From a virus: 27,838 nucleotides of DNA. The position numbers were made by a program, and so were the translations under genes. The DNA lies in IMG/VR virus record IMGVR_UViG_3300002514_000190, positions 1 through 27,838 of that record; one strand, written 5' to 3'. Under the pieces are notes generated by a model that was given only the letters and a program-made list of their open reading frames with translations, ran no database searches and was not told the DNA's origin. Below are positions 23,601 through 27,838 of the stretch, piece after piece (the stretch's first letter is position 1; the number at the start of each line of letters is the position of its first letter).

Positions 23601-25101
23601 ACGTTTGAGGTTGTTCTATCCAACTTCCTATACTATCATTATAATAGGCTAATTTAATGCCGTACATATAATCTTTCTCTAACAATGACATATCTAGGTC
23701 GAAATAATTACCGCTTACGTCATAAGAGAGATAAGTGCTTTTTTGATCGTTACTTCCAGTGCCAAATGAAATCACCTCTAAATTATCAACTACTCTGTAG
23801 ATAGCATATGAGGCACTTGTAACAATATCAGTCGGATTATTGGCGACTGCTTTCACATAAATTGTCGGAGACCAGTTCTTATCCCGGATAAACGTACGGA
23901 ACCGGGCTGTTTCTGAACGCTTATAAGAGCCTCTAAGATCACGAATAGTCGTAGAATAATTAAAAGTAGGTGCATTATTATAGTTTGGAGGAGTCTTCGG
24001 AGCAAATGAGCTGGTAAAATATTCCACACTTGCGGAACGCCATACATCAAAGATTTTCTCCAACGGAGTCGTTGCAGCAGTGAGGGCAACCTGAACGGAA
24101 TAAACCCCTGTCGAGACCCAACTACCGGTAGCTGTTGCATTACTATCTGAAAGGATAATGCGTGAACCAGTAGGAACGGTAGACCCTGAATAAAAAGAAA
24201 CACTAATGTTGCCCGTTCCCACAGATGGTATATCGACGAGACGCCCACGCACATAGTTATACAAGTAAAGGGTGTTGAGATTATCCGCGGCCGGGGCCAA
24301 CGAACTCGAATAATAAAATTGCCCTCGTTGATCACTGATACGAGAGTCCCATCGGGCTTCTAGAACAGGTCGCTTGAAGAAAAATTCTGTGCTCCGGGAA
24401 AAGAACTTTTTAGTATAGTAAGTTTGCGTTGCGCCGGTTAAGTTATTGATAAGACTCCCGGAATCTGCGCCAGTCGAGCTTGAATAGTATGCTTCTTGAC
24501 TCGCTGTGAGGTGTATTCCCACACCGTAGTTGTCTTCTCCGCCGCCGGCGCGAGTAGCAATCCACTGTTCCACGAGGCCGCTAATGTCTAATTCTATATC
24601 TTCCCATCCTAGTGGAAACGTAACTGTATAATTATTACCAGCGCTAGAGGAAATATAATCTCCTCCGATAGAACTCCACCCAGCACCAGTACTGGCCGAG
24701 ATCCAGTTAGCTTTACCCAAATCTTGATAATTATCCATATCAAGGCCAGTTCCTTCTTGCCAAGAACGCGAAACAGGGAGTACATTTAACGTAAAGCCTT
24801 GAGGGAGAGTCCACGGCGTTTCGGCGTTATACATTCTCAAAAAGAAGGAAACACTACCTGAGGCTGGAATACTACGAGCGGCCCGGGCGCGTGTGATCTG
24901 ATTAATTGGAAACTGTATGAGACCACGAGAGAGTTCTGGCGACGCGCCGGCGGCAGATGACGAGAGCTGTCCATAAATAGAAAAGATTTCAATTGAATCA
25001 GCATAGCCCATGTTCGAGCCGGTTCCGCGGATGGTGAGGTTGGCTTCAAAAGCATTCGTAATAGTAGTATCAATGCTGGCGGTGTAACGGAAAATGGCCA
25101 T
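23578..25101 (-). CDS. Tail/baseplate-associated protein with a DNRLRE-like beta-sandwich
   Basis: This 507-residue protein starts MAIFRYTASIDTTITNAFEA. Residues about 20-255 follow the plan of DNRLRE-type carbohydrate-associated domains. They show an early SRGLIQFPINQI strand, FFLRMYNAETPWTLP, then VSRSWQEGTGLDMDNYQDLG and KANWISASTGAGWSS. Next is ELDISGLVEQWI with GVGIHLTASQE, then TKKFFSRSTEFFFKRPVLEARWD split over the closing strands. The second half (about 275-507) has two Ig-like stretches, one starting NTLYLYNYVRGRLVDIPSVG. I recall that YVRGRL motif from other phage structural proteins. It lies between the gp6-like wedge and the giant LamG protein, so a role linking wedge to periphery is plausible but inferred. 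The ATG abuts the gp6-like TAA, with AGGGAG ten bases upstream inside that gene's end. Confidence 0.8.
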   Translation of the reverse strand: MAIFRYTASIDTTITNAFEANLTIRGTGSNMGYADSIEIFSIYGQLSSSAAGASPELSRGLIQFPINQITRARAARSIPASGSVSFFLRMYNAETPWTLPQGFTLNVLPVSRSWQEGTGLDMDNYQDLGKANWISASTGAGWSSIGGDYISSSAGNNYTVTFPLGWEDIELDISGLVEQWIATRAGGGEDNYGVGIHLTASQEAYYSSSTGADSGSLINNLTGATQTYYTKKFFSRSTEFFFKRPVLEARWDSRISDQRGQFYYSSSLAPAADNLNTLYLYNYVRGRLVDIPSVGTGNISVSFYSGSTVPTGSRIILSDSNATATGSWVSTGVYSVQVALTAATTPLEKIFDVWRSASVEYFTSSFAPKTPPNYNNAPTFNYSTTIRDLRGSYKRSETARFRTFIRDKNWSPTIYVKAVANNPTDIVTSASYAIYRVVDNLEVISFGTGSNDQKSTYLSYDVSGNYFDLDMSLLEKDYMYGIKLAYYNDSIGSWIEQPQTFKFRVEE

Positions 25102-26898
25102 TTATTTGATGCTCCCTACAATATCGACGTTAGGAAATTTCAATTCAAAAATACTATTCTGGTCTGATCGAATGGCCCTAGCATCGGACGACATAGCTCG
25201 AATAGGATCGAAATTACTATCTGAGTAAAGGCCGCCGGTCTTGCCAATGATCTGCACATCAACAACATCCACTACGCCAGCGACTTTGTTGAGTTGGCGA
25301 TAAATATCGTTAATGGTAATAGATTCACCAATTTCAAAGCGATTCCGTAGATAAAAGGTGCGGATATGACGATTGGCTTCATTTAGAATGGTATAACGAT
25401 TGCTGTTAAGATCAATTGTAAGGGAATATTTGATACCAAAATTCACGATCTTCGCATCCAAGATATCAATTGTATCATTGATCATTTTATAATTAACGAG
25501 CCAATTCTTCAAATTATCTTTGAGAGTTTGATTCGCGGACGTAAGCTTCCCAGAAGTATCTTCAGAGATAACAAAAAGATTCAGATTTCGTTTAAAAGCA
25601 TCAAAATCGCGGACTATGGATACGCTCCTGACGGCGCCGAACTTGGCCGGCATTGCATAACAGACAGCGTTATAATCTTCCGCAGTAACCGCACGATTCT
25701 GGGTAGCAAAATATCCATACACTCGTTGTTTGATATCATCTGCGGTAGGCAATGTAACACTCCCTACAAATGGAGCTTCATTTGTAACTTCCAAAGAATT
25801 GAGTACTGCGGTCCTTGCCGTGGCAGACAGGCTTCCCTGCGAGGCAAATTTCACAAGAGGGTTCGCAACTGTCACAATGGTGTTGGTTGCTGCGTTGACA
25901 TCCTGTGTACTATTAAGCCGATATCCAATCCTCAATATGGTATTCGCCGGAGCGATGCCGAATTTATCGGAGGATATCAACTTAGCGGGATCAAAGCCGG
26001 CGTCCGTAATATAATTTCGCCCTTTGAGATCAAGCATTAGGTTGGTCGGGTCTACAATAGCTTCGGATAGAAGCTCCGAGTCAGATCCGTAGCCAAACTG
26101 TAAATAACTGGCCACTCCGTCAGACTCCACAACAAAGCGCCGAGGAACAGGAACTGCTTTAAGAATATTAGGTACCGTGGCTTGGGTAGCCGTAACATTA
26201 CGAATGGCTTTGAAAATAACATTTTGAGACAGATTATCCACCTCATAATATTTATGTCCTTCAGAATCTACTACACTCAAGATAGCCGAAACGTTAACAT
26301 TATCCAACTGAACTTTGCGGAAGCGCTCAAAATCTCCCAATTCCACAGATTGAAAAGCTACGCGTCCAGACACTGCGCGGGCCTGTGCACGGATAACGTA
26401 ACTGGTAGGAAGCCCCGTAGTGTCATCTACCGTACCCACCACTACTTGATTCGTACTAGTAGAGAACACTACGTCTTGGAGAATTGTATAGAGGCCACCT
26501 CCTGTGGAAGAAAAAGTTGAGCCTGCGCGAAGGATGGGAGCGAGACTCAAGTCGGGGCCCATGCTGGTAGTGGCCGCTGGGATTTTGATATAAAAAGTCA
26601 GGATACCATAGGAAGAAGGATTGCGGTCAATCTTATAACCAAATTGGCGCGCATGCTTTATCACGTTATTATATTCAACGGCCGTTTCTAAAAAACTCTC
26701 GTTTGCTTGATAATCTAAGTAAAAAGAAAGGATATCTCCGATATAAGAAACTGTGTCGAGCATGAGAGACCCGAACGAGGCTTCATTAAAATCTTTGTAG
26801 GTATCCGGATAATACCTTTTAGCAAAGTTTTCGAGGTCGCGACGAATAGAGTCAAAGTCGCGGCTCGTGTAGTCAATTGGTTGTAGTTTCTTGGCCAT
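25102..26898 (-). CDS. Baseplate wedge protein, T4 gp6 / P2 J-like
   Basis: This 598-residue protein begins MAKKLQPIDYTSRDFDSIRR and continues FGSLMLDTVSYIGDILSFYL and NESFLETAVEYNNVIKHARQ (residues about 43-85). These are hallmark motifs of the gp6/J baseplate family, especially the version in T4-like phages of aquatic bacteria. The family core reappears around residues 395-415 as NRAVTAEDYNAVCYAMPAKF. A C-terminal segment near 530-550, INDIYRQLNKVAGVVDVVDV, matches the end of J-like proteins. In T4, gp6 dimers join neighbouring wedges into the ring around the hub and change conformation on sheath contraction, so the same role is expected here. Its length is close to that of T4 gp6. It follows the gp25-like gene by 29 bases with AGGAC as Shine-Dalgarno. 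The pairing with gp25 is the classical order in contractile tails. Confidence 0.93.
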   Translation of the reverse strand: MAKKLQPIDYTSRDFDSIRRDLENFAKRYYPDTYKDFNEASFGSLMLDTVSYIGDILSFYLDYQANESFLETAVEYNNVIKHARQFGYKIDRNPSSYGILTFYIKIPAATTSMGPDLSLAPILRAGSTFSSTGGGLYTILQDVVFSTSTNQVVVGTVDDTTGLPTSYVIRAQARAVSGRVAFQSVELGDFERFRKVQLDNVNVSAILSVVDSEGHKYYEVDNLSQNVIFKAIRNVTATQATVPNILKAVPVPRRFVVESDGVASYLQFGYGSDSELLSEAIVDPTNLMLDLKGRNYITDAGFDPAKLISSDKFGIAPANTILRIGYRLNSTQDVNAATNTIVTVANPLVKFASQGSLSATARTAVLNSLEVTNEAPFVGSVTLPTADDIKQRVYGYFATQNRAVTAEDYNAVCYAMPAKFGAVRSVSIVRDFDAFKRNLNLFVISEDTSGKLTSANQTLKDNLKNWLVNYKMINDTIDILDAKIVNFGIKYSLTIDLNSNRYTILNEANRHIRTFYLRNRFEIGESITINDIYRQLNKVAGVVDVVDVQIIGKTGGLYSDSNFDPIRAMSSDARAIRSDQNSIFELKFPNVDIVGSIK

Positions 26899-26927
26899 GG
26901 TCTAAAGTCCTGTAATAATTAGTTGTA

Positions 26928-27323
26928 TTAGTTGTTGTTCACAGGAATCAATAAGCTTGTTGAAATTTGCAGCGGTAAAATGGTAAATTGCAAAGTCATC
27001 GACAATGAGTTGGGAAATAAGTCCGGATTGTTCTCAACATAATTGTAATCAATATTATCGATTCGAATAAATTTCATATAAGTGCGCACCTGCGAGTGAA
27101 TGCGTTCGGTAATTTGGGAGTAAGTCGCCTGATCATTATTCTCAAAAAAGAATCGCCTAAGGCCGACGCCAAAATTGGGATTCATAATTCGCTCGCCAGG
27201 ATTGGTGAGCAAAAGCATTTTCAAATTTTGAGTTGCTAACTCACCAAAATTAGTATTAAGATTATACGCCCCAAACACTTCGTTCACTGTAAGGGGTAAT
27301 TTAGGTGAAAGTCCTGCTGCCAT
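26928..27323 (-). CDS. Baseplate wedge protein, gp25-like
   Basis: This 131-residue protein matches the gp25/W family in length and in its core motif NPGERIMNPNFGVGLRRFFF at residues 41-60. In characterised relatives this segment packs in the baseplate core. The family was once called lysozyme-like, but the members known to me act structurally. In T4 the protein forms the wedge core with gp6 and helps start sheath assembly. The N-terminal 30 residues (LPLTVNEVFGAYNLNTNFGE) are typical of the aquatic-phage branch, and the C-terminus is beta-rich, ending in Asn repeats. The start ATG has AGGAG at 27337-27333, nine bases upstream. The gene lies 26 bases downstream of the preceding stop and 29 bases before the gp6-like gene, consistent with one transcript. 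Confidence 0.93.
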   Translation of the reverse strand: MAAGLSPKLPLTVNEVFGAYNLNTNFGELATQNLKMLLLTNPGERIMNPNFGVGLRRFFFENNDQATYSQITERIHSQVRTYMKFIRIDNIDYNYVENNPDLFPNSLSMTLQFTILPLQISTSLLIPVNNN

Positions 27324-27349
27324 ATCTCTTCTCTCCTGTTCCTATATAA

Positions 27350-27838
27350 TTAACACTCTAATGGATTATTTCCCTCAGAAAGTTCAGGTGAATCACCATC
27401 TCCCTCCAAAGCGGCCGCTGCTTCCCTCTTTAGGAGATCAAGCAAAATATACAAAATGCCAAACGGAAGGGGTGGTATCATCAACATTCCACTAAGAGTG
27501 CCCGTAAATTTAACTCCGTCTAAAGTCAGCTTCGGTAAAATATTATTAATTATTTCTTCATTTTCCAACGCACCGGGTGCGCTGGCGTTGACACCCGCTT
27601 TGAGGCCCGTCTGCATCGCAAATTGTGCCAGACAGAGCATAATGCTCACCACATCTTCACCAGTGAGGGGGGGCAGCCCTAACTCCTCGGTCATTTCGTT
27701 GATTGGACCTAGGCCGTTGCTCATATCAATAGCTTTGATCATTTCACTAAACGCCATTCCCGTTACATTACGCACCACTTTCCAGATAGCCACGTGAGGA
27801 TCGATCATTTCTGCGAGGCCCTTCAGAATCATTATTGG
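27350..27838 (-). CDS. Unidentified phage protein, C-terminal part (5' end beyond window)
   Basis: The frame is open from the right edge (bases 27838-27833 encode Pro-Ile) through MILKGLAEMIDPHVAIWKVV to a TAA at 27352-27350. An in-frame ATG at 27832 exists, but the lack of an upstream stop and the mid-protein look of the first residues make a longer protein more likely. The visible 162 residues include an Asn/Gly/Pro-rich acidic middle and PLTGEDVVSIMLCLAQFAM. Then comes a hydrophobic Pro/Leu stretch (GMLMIPPLPFGILYILLDLL) about 40 residues from the end that could be a membrane-active or buried segment. The tail is acidic and ends GNNPLEC. I recall a DPHxAI-type stretch in very large unnamed phage structural proteins but cannot assign it. 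Its place directly before gp25 suggests a tail or baseplate component. Confidence 0.7.
   Translation of the reverse strand, partial: PIMILKGLAEMIDPHVAIWKVVRNVTGMAFSEMIKAIDMSNGLGPINEMTEELGLPPLTGEDVVSIMLCLAQFAMQTGLKAGVNASAPGALENEEIINNILPKLTLDGVKFTGTLSGMLMIPPLPFGILYILLDLLKREAAAALEGDGDSPELSEGNNPLEC

Noticed and set aside
23853-24335. Open frame of 160 codons on the minus strand inside the 507-residue gene
   Set aside because: It is out of frame with the DNRLRE-like gene, is Leu/Arg-rich in the way frame-shadows are, and has no recognisable motif.
25528-26040. Open frame of 170 codons on the plus strand
   Set aside because: It lies wholly antisense to the well-supported gp6-like gene, its product is Ser/Arg/Cys-rich without family motifs, and no gene on the plus strand is supported anywhere in the window.
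1-27838. Possibility that this is a tailocin or other contractile injection system rather than a phage
   Set aside because: gp25 and gp6 homologues also occur in such systems. However, the RuvC-like gene, the giant multi-lectin protein and the set of large-phage structural families argue for a phage. The window lacks capsid and terminase genes, so the alternative is unlikely but not excluded.
1-27838. Search for tRNAs, CRISPR arrays, insertion sequences, attachment sites and rho-independent terminators
   Set aside because: No cloverleaf, no regularly spaced direct repeats, no transposase and no hairpin with a T-run were seen by eye. Genes fill nearly all of the window.

Overview
The window is a single, tightly packed block of late structural genes from a tailed bacteriophage, all on the minus strand and read from high to low coordinates. 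The best anchors are a gp25-like baseplate wedge protein (27323-26928) followed by a T4 gp6/P2 J-like baseplate wedge protein (26898-25102). Together they point to a contractile-tailed, myovirus-type phage. I see no bacterial housekeeping genes, no integrase, no tRNAs, no insertion sequences and no CRISPR array. Several of the large proteins resemble, from memory, families common in uncultivated aquatic myovirus-like phages, but the host cannot be told from this sequence.

Layout in the direction of transcription: the C-terminal end of an unidentified protein that enters from beyond the right edge; gp25-like; gp6-like; a 507-residue protein with a DNRLRE-like beta-sandwich; a giant 3991-residue protein (23570-11595, 43% of the window) carrying five LamG/concanavalin A-like lectin modules in a long non-lectin backbone; a 331-residue protein; a protein of about 982 residues; an 859-residue protein with a fibronectin III-like segment; a 421-residue protein with a fibronectin III-like segment; a 326-residue protein; a paralogous pair of 363 and 411 residues; and a RuvC-like nuclease that runs off the left edge. 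The longest gap between genes is 50 bases, and most junctions abut, overlap or have the Shine-Dalgarno sequence inside the upstream gene's end. This fits one polycistronic, translationally coupled unit.

The two wedge proteins should form the baseplate scaffold. The following proteins, rich in lectin, Ig-like and fibronectin-like folds and in Ser/Thr/Gly, are best read as baseplate periphery, tail fibre or virion decoration proteins that contact the cell surface. Two kinds of internal relationship stand out: 363 and 411 are homologous through their C-terminal halves, and 326 and 331 share an N-terminal motif that may be a common docking domain. The RuvC-like gene would process branched DNA, for example before packaging, and is the only DNA-metabolism gene visible.

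The most unusual object is the giant LamG protein. Its lectin modules appear inserted into an otherwise continuous backbone and lie in stretches of visibly higher GC than much of the backbone, which suggests module gain by duplication and/or transfer. I found no convincing evidence of a non-phage system such as a defence island.
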